The notes under the pieces: generated by a model
Told to the model about the DNA's origin: nothing
Database searches by the model: none
Seen by the model: only the letters and a program-made list of their open reading frames with translations
In this document: positions 26,903 through 35,445 of the stretch, one piece after another
Layout of the letters: each line of letters starts with the position of its first letter
Position numbering within the stretch: the stretch's first letter is position 1
Program-made: the position numbers and the translations under genes
From: an uncultured Ruminococcus sp.
Lineage (GTDB): Bacteria; Bacillota; Clostridia; Oscillospirales; Ruminococcaceae
Reading direction: 5' to 3'
NCBI RefSeq assembly: GCF_947301925.1
Contig: NZ_CAMYUE010000001.1
Location: forward strand, 310,001 to 374,000
DNA: 64,000 bases

Positions 26903-28260
26903 AAAGCATAAAACGAACACAGAGGCTGATAAGCCTGATAATCACCCTTTTTATTCTCGGCATGGCTGTGCTTATCTTCAAGATAATACATGAATCTTCA
27001 TTCTATATGATGAACTCTGACAAGCATGAGCTTGGATTTGTGTATGACAGAACGGGCGATGTACTCTTTGACGGTACGGGCGAAGGCTCATATCCGGATA
27101 ATTATTTCCTCGATGTGGGAAATATAATCGGCGATGACAAGGGACAGATGGAAAACACCCTGGTTGCAAGAAATATCGAAAAGCTCAACAACTACGATTT
27201 CTCCAACGGACTTATGCAGGAGGGCGGCAAAGCTGCCATATACACAACTCTCGACCATGCTTCAAACCGTGCTGTTTTCAATGCCTTCGGCAATATGGAC
27301 GGCTGTGTATCCGCATACAACTACAAGACAGGCGAAATGCTTGTCTGCGCCAGCCTTCCGTCTCTCGATGTTACAAAAGGCTATGATAATCTGCCGAACT
27401 TCAGATCGGGTACTCTCCTGTCAAAGAATCTTTACGGTACCGTTCCCGGCTCTACACAGAAAGTCTCGACGGTAATAACCGCTCTTGAAATAATGGGAAC
27501 AACTCAGCTCTATTCCAAGAGCTACACCTGTACAGGCAAATACATTAACAGAACAGGCGACGAAATAGATTGCCATAACATCTACGGACACGGTACTCTG
27601 AATATACAGGAGGCCGTAGAAAACAGCTGCAACCCCTTCTTCGCCCAGCTCATCGAAGACGATGATATGCCTCTTGACAGAGTTATGAAGCAGTACGAAA
27701 AGCTCGGCTATGTTCTCAACGGCGGTAAGCCCACATATATCGACATAGACGGTATACAGTGCGAGACCGCCTCCACTACACTCGAGGACTCTTATCAGTT
27801 CAAGACTCAGTGGGGCTGTATCGGACAGGGAGATACGCTTGTAAGTCCCATACAGCTCATGATGTGGGAAAGCGCCATCGCAAACGAAACAGGCAGAATG
27901 ACAATGCCCTACTTTATCGATCATGTCACTGACCTGAAAGGCAATATAAAGAACAAAGCCAAAACCAGATACAGTGATAAGCTGTTTTCCGAGAGCACTG
28001 CGTCAGCTGCCAAACAGATACTTCTTACCAACGGCGCCGACAGATACACTTATTCCATTGCCGGCTACACGGTGGGAGTTAAGAGCGGTACTGCTCAGGT
28101 AGACGAGGGTGCGCATGAAAACTCACTTCTTGTGGGCTTTGTGGACGATCCGTCCTTCCCTATCGCCTTCTGTATCCTTATCGAGGATAAAAACAGCGGA
28201 TATCTTACTACAGAGCAGATTGCCCAGGTGCTTCTTGATAATTTAAAAAACAATTATTGA
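26899..28260 (+). CDS. Penicillin-binding protein, transpeptidase (PbpA-like, class B)
   Basis: Start ATG 26899 overlaps the SEDS stop (ATGA); GGAGG lies upstream; 453 residues. One N-terminal transmembrane helix (~10-32), then the transpeptidase domain with active-site S185-T-Q-K (PGSTQK), S240-C-N, and K392-S-G-T. The usual large PBP dimerisation domain of class B enzymes is reduced to ~130 residues, as in actinobacterial PbpA. It cross-links peptidoglycan with the preceding SEDS enzyme. The FHA-SEDS-PBP order is informative. The gene is followed by the hpf promoter. Confidence 0.93.
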   Translation: MKSIKRTQRLISLIITLFILGMAVLIFKIIHESSFYMMNSDKHELGFVYDRTGDVLFDGTGEGSYPDNYFLDVGNIIGDDKGQMENTLVARNIEKLNNYDFSNGLMQEGGKAAIYTTLDHASNRAVFNAFGNMDGCVSAYNYKTGEMLVCASLPSLDVTKGYDNLPNFRSGTLLSKNLYGTVPGSTQKVSTVITALEIMGTTQLYSKSYTCTGKYINRTGDEIDCHNIYGHGTLNIQEAVENSCNPFFAQLIEDDDMPLDRVMKQYEKLGYVLNGGKPTYIDIDGIQCETASTTLEDSYQFKTQWGCIGQGDTLVSPIQLMMWESAIANETGRMTMPYFIDHVTDLKGNIKNKAKTRYSDKLFSESTASAAKQILLTNGADRYTYSIAGYTVGVKSGTAQVDEGAHENSLLVGFVDDPSFPIAFCILIEDKNSGYLTTEQIAQVLLDNLKNNY

Positions 28261-28322
28261 TGTCAGATTAAACAAATTATGTTTTTCTCTTTGTGCATTT
28301 AAACGAATTTAACAAAAATATA

Positions 28323-28351
28323 TTGTAAACGCTATAATATTATGGTATAAT
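28323..28351 (+). promoter_or_regulatory. Promoter of hpf
   Basis: TTGTAA and TATAAT with a 17-bp spacer lie 48 bp before the hpf start. The 62 bp between the PBP stop and the -35 box holds no gene. Confidence 0.7.
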
Positions 28352-28365
28352 ATAACCATAAACTT

Positions 28366-28393
28366 AGCTATGTTTTACATAGCTTAAAGGAGG
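28366..28393 (+). promoter_or_regulatory. Leader hairpin abutting the hpf ribosome binding site
   Basis: AGCTATG (28366-28372) pairs with CATAGCT (28378-28384) around a 5-nt loop; the Shine-Dalgarno AAAGGAGG starts three bases later. It could influence initiation or mRNA stability. Confidence 0.4.
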
Positions 28394-28399
28394 ACTAAT

Positions 28400-28927
28400 A
28401 TGAAAACTACTATCACAGCTAAAAAAATGCAGATCCCGACAAACTTTACAGAATATGCTGAGAAGAGAATCGATACCCGACTCGGTAAGTTTTTCGGCGA
28501 CGACGCCGACGCAAAGATCGTGATCTCCGAGATCAGAGGTCAGATCATACTTGAGCTTACTGTTAAATACAACAGCATCATTTTCCGTGCAGAGCGCTCT
28601 GCCGAGGATAAATATGTTGCCCTTGACGACGCTATCGACAAGATAATCAGACAGATCCGCAAGAATAAAACAAAGGTCGAAAAGAAGCTGAAGGATACAG
28701 CCTTCAAGGAGGCCTTCGCTTATCCCGTTCCCGATTCGGTTGATTATGAAGTAATCAAGCATAAGAAGTTCAAGATGAGACCCATGGATATCGATGAGGC
28801 TATCCTCCAGATGAATATGCTGGATCACGAGTTCTTTATGTTCACAAACGCTGATACAGGTCTTATCAACGTCGTTTATAAGCGTGCGGACGGCAATTAC
28901 GCTGTTCTCGAACCTGACAACGACTGA
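28400..28927 (+). CDS. hpf: Ribosome hibernation-promoting factor, long form
   Basis: 175 residues with AAAGGAGG before the ATG. The N-terminal ~95 residues form the HPF/RaiA RNA-binding domain (FTEYAEKRIDTRLGKFF, then ALDDAIDKIIRQIRK). The C-terminal ~55 residues carry the long-form dimerisation domain (KHKKFKMRPMDIDEAIL, then LDHEFFMFTNADTG). Long HPF binds the 30S subunit and pairs ribosomes into inactive 100S dimers in stationary phase. The gene has its own promoter and a leader hairpin. Confidence 0.95.
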   Translation: MKTTITAKKMQIPTNFTEYAEKRIDTRLGKFFGDDADAKIVISEIRGQIILELTVKYNSIIFRAERSAEDKYVALDDAIDKIIRQIRKNKTKVEKKLKDTAFKEAFAYPVPDSVDYEVIKHKKFKMRPMDIDEAILQMNMLDHEFFMFTNADTGLINVVYKRADGNYAVLEPDND

Positions 28928-28996
28928 TAAACAGTTTATTACAGTATGCGGGGCTTCATGTCCCGCATATTGATTTTATACAAAAGGAGAATACCT

Positions 28997-29665
28997 ATGG
29001 ATAACAATAAGAAAACTATAATCGAAAAGCGAATAATGAATGTTGGCGAGAAGCTCCGCAGAAACAATATGGAATTCTATTATGCGGAGAACCGCAGCGA
29101 TGTTGCAGATATCGTCAAATCGCTTATCAATAAGGGAGACGTTATCACCAACGGCGGAACAATGACCATGGCTGAATGTGGCCTCAGCGAGCTGCTCTCC
29201 TCCCCTGATTACAATTACCTTGACCGCTCGAAGATGACTCCCGAGGAAGTGAAAGAGTTGTATATCAAGGCTTTCTCTGCCGACGTTTACATTTCCAGCT
29301 CAAATGCTGTCACTGAAGACGGAGTCCTCTACAACGTGGACGGAAACAGCAATCGTATCGCAGCAATTGCATACGGTCCGAAGTCGGTTATTATCATTGC
29401 AGGCTACAATAAAATAGTCAAGGACCTCACCGAAGCTGAGATAAGAGTCAAAAGAGAAGCTGCTCCCCCGAATTGCGTTCGTCTCGACTGCGATACATAC
29501 TGCAAGGAAAAGGGCGAATGTGTATCACTTTCAAAGGCAGACAGACAGATGAGCGACGGCTGCGGCGGTGACGGAAGGATATGCTGCAATTACCTCATAT
29601 CTGCCCACCAGAGACATAAGGGAAGGATAAAGGTAATAATCGTCGGTGAGGAACTGGGTTATTGA
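28997..29665 (+). CDS. LUD domain protein (LutC/YkgG-like)
   Basis: Start ATG 28997 after AAAAGGAG; 222 residues. It has the LUD fold signature: MNVGEKLRRNNMEFYYAEN, GDVITNGGTMTMAECGL, VDGNSNRIAAIAYGPKSVI and AAPPNCVRLDCDTYC. A cysteine cluster near the C-terminus (CDTYCKEKGECV, then GRICCNY) might bind a metal or iron-sulfur cluster. Related LutC proteins act in lactate oxidation, but no lutA or lutB is next to it, so the substrate remains open. It may be cotranscribed with hpf: the 69-bp gap holds a GC hairpin (TATGCGGG/CCCGCATA) with a weak T tract. Confidence 0.85.
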   Translation: MDNNKKTIIEKRIMNVGEKLRRNNMEFYYAENRSDVADIVKSLINKGDVITNGGTMTMAECGLSELLSSPDYNYLDRSKMTPEEVKELYIKAFSADVYISSSNAVTEDGVLYNVDGNSNRIAAIAYGPKSVIIIAGYNKIVKDLTEAEIRVKREAAPPNCVRLDCDTYCKEKGECVSLSKADRQMSDGCGGDGRICCNYLISAHQRHKGRIKVIIVGEELGY

Positions 29666-29744
29666 TATTTATTACAGCGATTCTCATAAAAAATACTGTT
29701 TGATCCCGCTTTTTTGATACATTTCGTGAAATTTCCGAAAACGT

Positions 29745-29773
29745 TTGACAAATCTGTATTAGTGTGATATACT
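29745..29773 (+). promoter_or_regulatory. Promoter of the HMGL-like aldolase gene
   Basis: TTGACA and TATACT are 17 bp apart; the expected transcription start is near 29780, directly before the large hairpin at 29786. Confidence 0.75.
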
Positions 29774-29785
29774 ATATAAAGAAAC

Positions 29786-29821
29786 GCAGCGCTTTAAAGC
29801 TTAAAAGCTTCAAAGCGCTGC
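29786..29821 (+). promoter_or_regulatory. Strong 5'-terminal leader hairpin
   Basis: GCAGCGCTTT (29786-29795) pairs perfectly with AAAGCGCTGC (29812-29821), and an inner AAGCTT/AAGCTT stem extends it. It starts a few bases after the predicted transcription start and has no T run, so it is not a terminator. Confidence 0.6.
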
Positions 29822-29846
29822 AGTATCAAATGAAAGAGGAATACTT

Positions 29847-30821
29847 ATGAAAGAGATAGCCAAGCTTATGAATTACAGATCAGATGTCAGAGTTGTAGAC
29901 GCTACTCTGAGAGACGGCGGATTGGTAAACGAGTTCAGATTCACCGACGAATTTGTAAAGGATCTTTACATTGCCAATATCAAGGCAGGAGTAGATTATA
30001 TGGAATTCGGCTACCGTGCCGACAAGGAAATGTTCAAGGTAGAGGATTTCGGTCCCTGTAAGTTCTGCGATGACGAATACATCCGCTCCATTGTAGGTGA
30101 GAACAATACAGATCTCAAGATAGCTATAATGGCTGATGTCGGACGCTGCAACTATAAGCAGGATATCTCCGAGCGCGTAAACAGTCCTGTTGATCTTATA
30201 CGTGTAGCTACATACACACACCAGATACCTACGGCTGTTGATATGATTGAAGACGCCAAGAAAAAGGGCTATGAGGTAAGCTGCAACATAATGGCTATAT
30301 CCAATGCTCAGGAATCCGATATAAAGGTTGCTCTCGACATTCTCGGCCAGACCCCTGTTGACGTTATATATATCGTTGACAGCTTCGGTTCAATATACCC
30401 CGAGCAGATGGCAAGGATAGCTTCACTTTACCTTGAATATGCTGAAAAATACGGCAAAAAGATCGGTATCCATGCTCACAACAATCAGCAGCTTGCATTC
30501 GCAAACACCATTGAAGCTGTGGGCGACGGAGTGGACTGGCTGGACGCTACATACTCGGCAATGGGCAGAGGCGCAGGAAACTGTGCCATGGAACTCCTTC
30601 TCGGATTCCTCAAAAATCCCAAGTATAATGTATACCCCGTATTCCAGTTCATAGAAAAGCATATGACCAGGCTCCGTGAAGAAGGTGCAGTATGGGGCTA
30701 CGATCTTCAGTATCTGCTCACAGGCCTCTTTAATCAGCACCCAAGAACCGCTATACAGTTCACAAAGGATAACCGCAAGGATTATTCCGAATTCTACAAG
30801 GAGATAATCTCTCAGGAATAA
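29847..30821 (+). CDS. HMGL-like aldolase domain protein
   Basis: 324 residues with GAAAGAGGA before the ATG. It is a TIM-barrel DRE-metallolyase-like protein: the start RVVDATLRDGGLVNEFRF carries the Arg-Asp metal-site motif, GIHAHNNQQLAFANTIEAV gives the His-x-His metal ligands, and VIYIVDSFGSIYPEQ is a conserved strand. The family includes isopropylmalate synthase and 4-hydroxy-2-oxovalerate aldolase. There is no LeuA regulatory domain and no acetaldehyde dehydrogenase neighbour, so the substrate is unknown. A strong promoter with a 5'-terminal hairpin precedes it and a terminator follows. Confidence 0.87.
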   Translation: MKEIAKLMNYRSDVRVVDATLRDGGLVNEFRFTDEFVKDLYIANIKAGVDYMEFGYRADKEMFKVEDFGPCKFCDDEYIRSIVGENNTDLKIAIMADVGRCNYKQDISERVNSPVDLIRVATYTHQIPTAVDMIEDAKKKGYEVSCNIMAISNAQESDIKVALDILGQTPVDVIYIVDSFGSIYPEQMARIASLYLEYAEKYGKKIGIHAHNNQQLAFANTIEAVGDGVDWLDATYSAMGRGAGNCAMELLLGFLKNPKYNVYPVFQFIEKHMTRLREEGAVWGYDLQYLLTGLFNQHPRTAIQFTKDNRKDYSEFYKEIISQE

Positions 30822-30828
30822 AAAAATC

Positions 30829-30855
30829 AAGGACTGCTGTAAAGCAGTCCTTTTT
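30829..30855. terminator. Bidirectional terminator between the aldolase and topoisomerase genes
   Basis: AAGGACTGCT and AGCAGTCCTT form a 10-bp stem with a GTAA loop, flanked by A and T runs, between two convergent genes. Confidence 0.87.
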
Positions 30856-30859
30856 GTTC

Positions 30860-33100
30860 TCAGAATGTAAGCTGATTGCTGTCGCCAAGTTCCTTTGCAG
30901 GCTTGCCTGCGGCGGGAACGCTTTTAGCTCTGTATTTTTCGAGTTCGGGCATATCCTCGGGGATAATGATATCCGCAGAGGATAGCACAGCCTTCTTCCT
31001 CAGATTGATCACCTGAACGCCCTGTGAGTCTCTGGTAGACTTGGGAAGGATCATACCTGTATTGAACACAAGTGCATGACCGCTGGAAGTCCTGAGAAGA
31101 ATATCCGCATCCTCTCCCACAAACAGAGCAGACACAAGTGACGACTTGGCTGAATAGGCGTTTGCAAGCTTCTTGCGGTTGGTCTTTGTCTCGTATGACT
31201 TCATGGGAACCTTTGCAGCCTTGCCGTTCTCGAAGAAGAACACGATATATCCGCTGTAATCTGTAGTGGGGACCAGAGTTTTCAGGCCCTCTCCCTCGTC
31301 AAAGCTCAGCTTTGCAGGGATATAGTCGCCCATTACACTGGCCTTTGTGTCGTCAAATGCGCTTGCTTTAGACTTGTACGCCTGGGCTTTATCAGAGAAG
31401 AATACAAGATCAGTCTTATTGGTAGCCTCAAAGCTCTGGCTGATGAAGTCACCTTCCTTCAGCTTCTGCTCACCGCTCATGCGCAGAGACTGAGGTGTTA
31501 TCTTCTTGAAATAGCCGCTGTCTGACACAAAGATATTTACCGCATAATCAGGAGTATCGTCTATATCCTCGGCTTCCTCAATATCGGACTGGTAATAGAA
31601 CATTGTCTTTCTGGGCTTTGCGTAGTTCTTTATGACATCGCGGAGCTCATTGATGATGATCTTTCTTATCTTCTTCTTATCGCGGAGGATATCCTCCATT
31701 TCGGCAATATCCTTTTTCAGCTGGTCGACCTCCTCAATGCGGCGGAGGATATACTGCTTATTGATATTGCGGAGCTTGATCTCGGCAACATACTCTGCCT
31801 GTATTTCGTCAATACCGAAGCCGATCATAAGGTTGGGAACAACGTCTGCCTCATTTTCAGTCTCGCGTATTATCTTTATAGCCTTGTCTATATCGAGAAG
31901 GATCTTGGACAGAGCCTCCAGCAGGTGGAGCTTTTCCTTCTTTTTCTGTAGATCATGGTATGTTCTGCGCTGGATACATTCCTCGCGGAAGGCAGTCCAC
32001 TCTGTCAGTATCTCTCTGACGCCCATTACCTTCGGAGTACCTGCTATGAGGATATTGAAATTGCAGGGGTAACTGTCCTGTAAAGGAGTAAGACGGTAAA
32101 GCTTCTGCATGAGTTTATCGGGATCAGTGCCGCGCTTCAGGTCGATAGCGATCTTCAGACCTTCTATATCCGTTTCGTCACGGATATAGGATATCTCCCT
32201 GATCTTGCCCTGCTTTACAAGGTCGATTATCTTCTCGATAATAGCCTCGATAGTTGTGGTATAAGGGATCTCGGTAACTTCTATGCAGTTGGCGCTCTTG
32301 TCGTAGCTGTACTTAGCCCGCACCTTAATGCTTCCTCTGCCGGTCTCGTAGACCTTGTTAAGCTCGGCTTCATCATAGAGCATAAGGCCTCCGCCGGGAA
32401 AATCAGGCCCTTTCAGAGTGCTTATAATATCATGGTCGGGATCCTTCATGAGAGCGATGGTGGTCTCACAGACCTCCTCCAGATTAAAAGGGCAGACATT
32501 GCTTGCCATAGATACGGCAATACCCGTATTGGAGTTAACAAGCACGGTGGGGAATGTGGCAGGCAGCAGAGTGGGCTCCTGCATCGTATTATCGTAGTTC
32601 GGTACGAAGTCTATGGTCTCCTTGTCGATATCGCGAAAAAGCTCGTTGCATATCTTTTCAAGCTTTACCTCGGTGTATCGCGGAGCCGCAAAGTGCATCT
32701 TGCTGGAATACTGCTTTCCGAAGTTGCCTTTGCTGTCGATATAGGGGTGGAGCAACGCCTCGTTGCCCCTCGTCATACGCACAAGAGTCTCATATATAGC
32801 CTGATCTCCGTGAGGATTGAGCTTCATGGTCTCTCCCACCACGTTTGCAGACTTTGAACGCTCCTTGTCGGGACTGAGCAGTCCCCTTTTGTACATCATG
32901 TAAAGGAGCTTCCTGTGTGAGGGCTTGAAGCCGTCTATCTCCGGAAGAGCTCTGGAGATGATAACGCTCATAGCGTAAGGCATATAATTCTTTTTCAGCG
33001 TATCGGTGATCTTCTCGTCGACTACGCTTCCGGAACCCTCTATATAAGCCTCGTGCTTGAAAACAGGCTGTTTTTTCGGAGTTTCCTTCTTCCTTGGCAT
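30860..33100 (-). CDS. Type II topoisomerase subunit A (ParC/GyrA-like)
   Basis: 746 residues. The N-terminal breakage-reunion domain is complete: YMPYAMSVIISRALPEIDGF, HRKLLYMMYKRG, and the catalytic tyrosine in FAAPRYTEVKL. A coiled-coil stretch follows (residues ~400-470). The C-terminal beta-pinwheel is present but lacks the GyrA-box QRRGGKG, arguing for a topoisomerase IV-like decatenase rather than a gyrase. Its ATG is directly adjacent to the stop of the small zinc-ribbon gene. Together with the subunit B gene upstream it forms a three-gene operon on the minus strand. Confidence 0.92.
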   Translation of the reverse strand: MPRKKETPKKQPVFKHEAYIEGSGSVVDEKITDTLKKNYMPYAMSVIISRALPEIDGFKPSHRKLLYMMYKRGLLSPDKERSKSANVVGETMKLNPHGDQAIYETLVRMTRGNEALLHPYIDSKGNFGKQYSSKMHFAAPRYTEVKLEKICNELFRDIDKETIDFVPNYDNTMQEPTLLPATFPTVLVNSNTGIAVSMASNVCPFNLEEVCETTIALMKDPDHDIISTLKGPDFPGGGLMLYDEAELNKVYETGRGSIKVRAKYSYDKSANCIEVTEIPYTTTIEAIIEKIIDLVKQGKIREISYIRDETDIEGLKIAIDLKRGTDPDKLMQKLYRLTPLQDSYPCNFNILIAGTPKVMGVREILTEWTAFREECIQRRTYHDLQKKKEKLHLLEALSKILLDIDKAIKIIRETENEADVVPNLMIGFGIDEIQAEYVAEIKLRNINKQYILRRIEEVDQLKKDIAEMEDILRDKKKIRKIIINELRDVIKNYAKPRKTMFYYQSDIEEAEDIDDTPDYAVNIFVSDSGYFKKITPQSLRMSGEQKLKEGDFISQSFEATNKTDLVFFSDKAQAYKSKASAFDDTKASVMGDYIPAKLSFDEGEGLKTLVPTTDYSGYIVFFFENGKAAKVPMKSYETKTNRKKLANAYSAKSSLVSALFVGEDADILLRTSSGHALVFNTGMILPKSTRDSQGVQVINLRKKAVLSSADIIIPEDMPELEKYRAKSVPAAGKPAKELGDSNQLTF

Positions 33101-33325
33101 TTATTCTTCTCCTTCTTTACGTCGTTCGCTCTTTTTAACAAGCTTTTCGGGATCCTTAACGTAGGTCCTTATAACGCTGCCGCAGTCGCGGCAGATAGTA
33201 TGATAAAGCGATGTAGAGCGCAGCAGGCTGTCAGCGCTGTACACTGCACCGTAAAAATTCTGGTATCCTGTTATGAATTCGGTACCGCCGCAGAAGCGGC
33301 ACTTTGTCATCTTTACCCTTTTCAT
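33101..33325 (-). CDS. Small zinc-ribbon protein between topoisomerase subunits
   Basis: 74 residues, GAGGTGAAG before the ATG. It has two CxxC pairs, CRFCGG and ICRDCGS, about 35 residues apart, consistent with one zinc ribbon, and a lysine- and glutamate-rich tail. It begins 12 bp after the subunit B stop and ends exactly where the subunit A start begins. The tight placement suggests co-translation. No named function is known to me; a DNA- or topoisomerase-associated role is inference. Confidence 0.8.
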   Translation of the reverse strand: MKRVKMTKCRFCGGTEFITGYQNFYGAVYSADSLLRSTSLYHTICRDCGSVIRTYVKDPEKLVKKSERRKEGEE

Positions 33326-33337
33326 AGCTTCACCTCA

Positions 33338-35317
33338 TCAGCTAATATCAGCAAGCTCAAGATAGTCGGCACCGTACTCGGAGATATAGTCCTTACGTCC
33401 CTGAAGGTCATCGCCCAGGAGCATCTCGAATACCTCAGCCGATTCCGTGATATCATCGGCCGTAACCTTGATAAGACGTCTGGTATCAGGATTCATGGTA
33501 GTAAGGCTCATCATGTCCGGCTCGTTCTCACCGAGACCTTTCGAGCGCTGAATGGTGTACTTCTTTTCGCCGATCATATCAAGTATGCGCTGCTTTTCCT
33601 GCTCAGTATAGGCAAAATATGTCTTTTCCTTGGTATTTATCTCAAAAAGCGGAGACTCAGCTATATAGACATATCCCTGCTCGATAAGTGTTGGAGTAAG
33701 ACGATACAGCATAGAGAGTATCAGTGTTCTTATCTGGAAGCCGTCAACGTCCGCATCGGTGCATATTACTATCTTGCTCCAGCGGAAATTATTGATATCA
33801 AAATTTGAAAGCTCCTTGTTTGCCTTGGTAGTTACTTCAACTCCGCAGCCCAGTACTTTGATAAGATCGGTGATGATCTCGCTTTTGAATATCTTTGCAT
33901 ACTCAGCTTTAAGGCAGTTGAGTATCTTTCCGCGGACAGGTATTATTGCCTGGAACTCTGCGTTTCTCGCAAGCTTTACGGAACCGAGAGCCGAATCGCC
34001 CTCCACTATATAGATCTCGCGGCGTGAAACGTCCTTTGTACGGCAGTCTACGAACTTCTCTACCATATTGGCAAGATCAATAGTGCCTGTAAGCTTTTTC
34101 TTGACATTGAGTCGAACCTTTTCGGCATTCTCGCGGCTGCGCTTGTTTATGAGCACCTGCTCGGCGATCTTCTGGGCTTCATCGGGATTTTCGATAAAGT
34201 ATACCTCCAGCTGGTGACGAAGGAATTCCGTCATTGCCTCGCGGATAAATTTATTCGTAATAGCCTTTTTAGTCTGATTTGCATATGAAGTCTGAGTGGA
34301 GAACGATGAAGAAACCAGCACAAGACATTCCTCGACATCTGCATAGGTGATCTTGCTCTCGTTTTTCTGGTAGCCGTTAATAGACTTTATATAGCTGTCG
34401 ATCTGAGCCTGAAAAGCTCTTTTCACCGCCTCGGCAGGAGAACCGCCGTGCTCAAGGAAGCTGGAATTGTGATAATACTCGGTGAGCTTTGCCTTATTTG
34501 AGAAAGTAAGCGCAACGTCAAGCTTTACCTTGTATTCGGGTTTATCCTCGCGGTCTCTTCCCTTCTTCTCGGCCGTCCAGTGCTGTATGGAGGACAGTGT
34601 GCCTTCCCCTGCTATCTCCTGAACATACTCTGTTATACCTGATTCATAGAAGAATTCCTGCTCATTGAAGCCGCCTGCTTCGTTCTCTGAACGGAAAACA
34701 AAAAGAATATTGGGGTTAACTATCGCCTGACGCTTCAGTATATCACAGAAGAACTCGTCCGATACATTGATATCGGTAAACACTTCCAGATCGGGACGCC
34801 AGCGTGTCTTGGTACCTGTCTGCTTTTTCTTGCATGGCTCCTTTTTCAGACCGCCTACATTGTTACCCTTTTCAAAGTGCAGATCGTACTTGTAACCGTC
34901 ACGAATAACTTCAACGTCCATGAACTCCGAGGAATACTGTGTAGAGCACAGACCGAGTCCGTTGAGTCCGAGTGAGTACTCATAGGATTCCGCAGCCGAA
35001 TCATACTTACCGCCTGCGTAGAGCTCGCAGTACACAAGCTCCCAGTTATAGCGTTTTTCGTTGTTATTATAGTCAACGGGACAGCCGCGGCCGAAGTCCT
35101 CCACCTCTATCTCGTTGTTTCTGAAATGAGTTATGATTATCTTATTGCCATAGCCCTCACGAGCCTCGTCGATGGAATTAGAGATGACTTCAAAAATAGA
35201 ATGCTCACAGCCGTCAAGACCGTCTGAGCCGAATATAACAGCAGGACGCTTGCGGACTCTGTCCGCGCCCTTCAGCATTGAGATACTGTCATTGCCGTAA
35301 TCTTGTTTCTTAGCCAT
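33338..35317 (-). CDS. Type II topoisomerase subunit B (ParE/GyrB-like)
   Basis: Start ATG 35317 behind AAAGGCAG (659 residues). GHKL ATPase motifs: ISNSIDEAREGYGN, EVEDFGRGCPVDYNN and LGLNGLGLCSTQYSS. The transducer domain follows. The TOPRIM domain has YIVEGDSALGSVKLARN and CTDADVDGFQIRTLIL with the acidic metal ligands. Its length and sequence style differ from standard GyrB (~640 residues), and some motifs are divergent, as in the second topoisomerase pair of Clostridia. A sigma-A promoter lies 42-70 bp upstream. It pairs with the subunit A gene downstream. Confidence 0.92.
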   Translation of the reverse strand: MAKKQDYGNDSISMLKGADRVRKRPAVIFGSDGLDGCEHSIFEVISNSIDEAREGYGNKIIITHFRNNEIEVEDFGRGCPVDYNNNEKRYNWELVYCELYAGGKYDSAAESYEYSLGLNGLGLCSTQYSSEFMDVEVIRDGYKYDLHFEKGNNVGGLKKEPCKKKQTGTKTRWRPDLEVFTDINVSDEFFCDILKRQAIVNPNILFVFRSENEAGGFNEQEFFYESGITEYVQEIAGEGTLSSIQHWTAEKKGRDREDKPEYKVKLDVALTFSNKAKLTEYYHNSSFLEHGGSPAEAVKRAFQAQIDSYIKSINGYQKNESKITYADVEECLVLVSSSFSTQTSYANQTKKAITNKFIREAMTEFLRHQLEVYFIENPDEAQKIAEQVLINKRSRENAEKVRLNVKKKLTGTIDLANMVEKFVDCRTKDVSRREIYIVEGDSALGSVKLARNAEFQAIIPVRGKILNCLKAEYAKIFKSEIITDLIKVLGCGVEVTTKANKELSNFDINNFRWSKIVICTDADVDGFQIRTLILSMLYRLTPTLIEQGYVYIAESPLFEINTKEKTYFAYTEQEKQRILDMIGEKKYTIQRSKGLGENEPDMMSLTTMNPDTRRLIKVTADDITESAEVFEMLLGDDLQGRKDYISEYGADYLELADIS

Positions 35318-35358
35318 AATCCACTGCCTTTCAGTCACGTTTTTATGCATACTTGATA

Positions 35359-35387
35359 ATTATAACACATCTGAAACATTTTTGCAA
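35359..35387 (-). promoter_or_regulatory. Promoter of the topoisomerase operon
   Basis: TTGCAA and TATAAT are 17 bp apart on the minus strand, upstream of the subunit B start at 35317. Confidence 0.75.
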
Positions 35388-35415
35388 GTGCGCAGCAAAA
35401 ATCTCCCGATATACT

Positions 35416-35442
35416 GAAAAAGCAGCCGTAATGACTGCTTTT
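35416..35442 (-). terminator. Terminator after copA
   Basis: AAAAGCAG pairs with CTGCTTTT around a 9-nt loop and is followed by T on the minus strand, just after the copA stop. Confidence 0.6.
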
Positions 35443-35445
35443 CTC

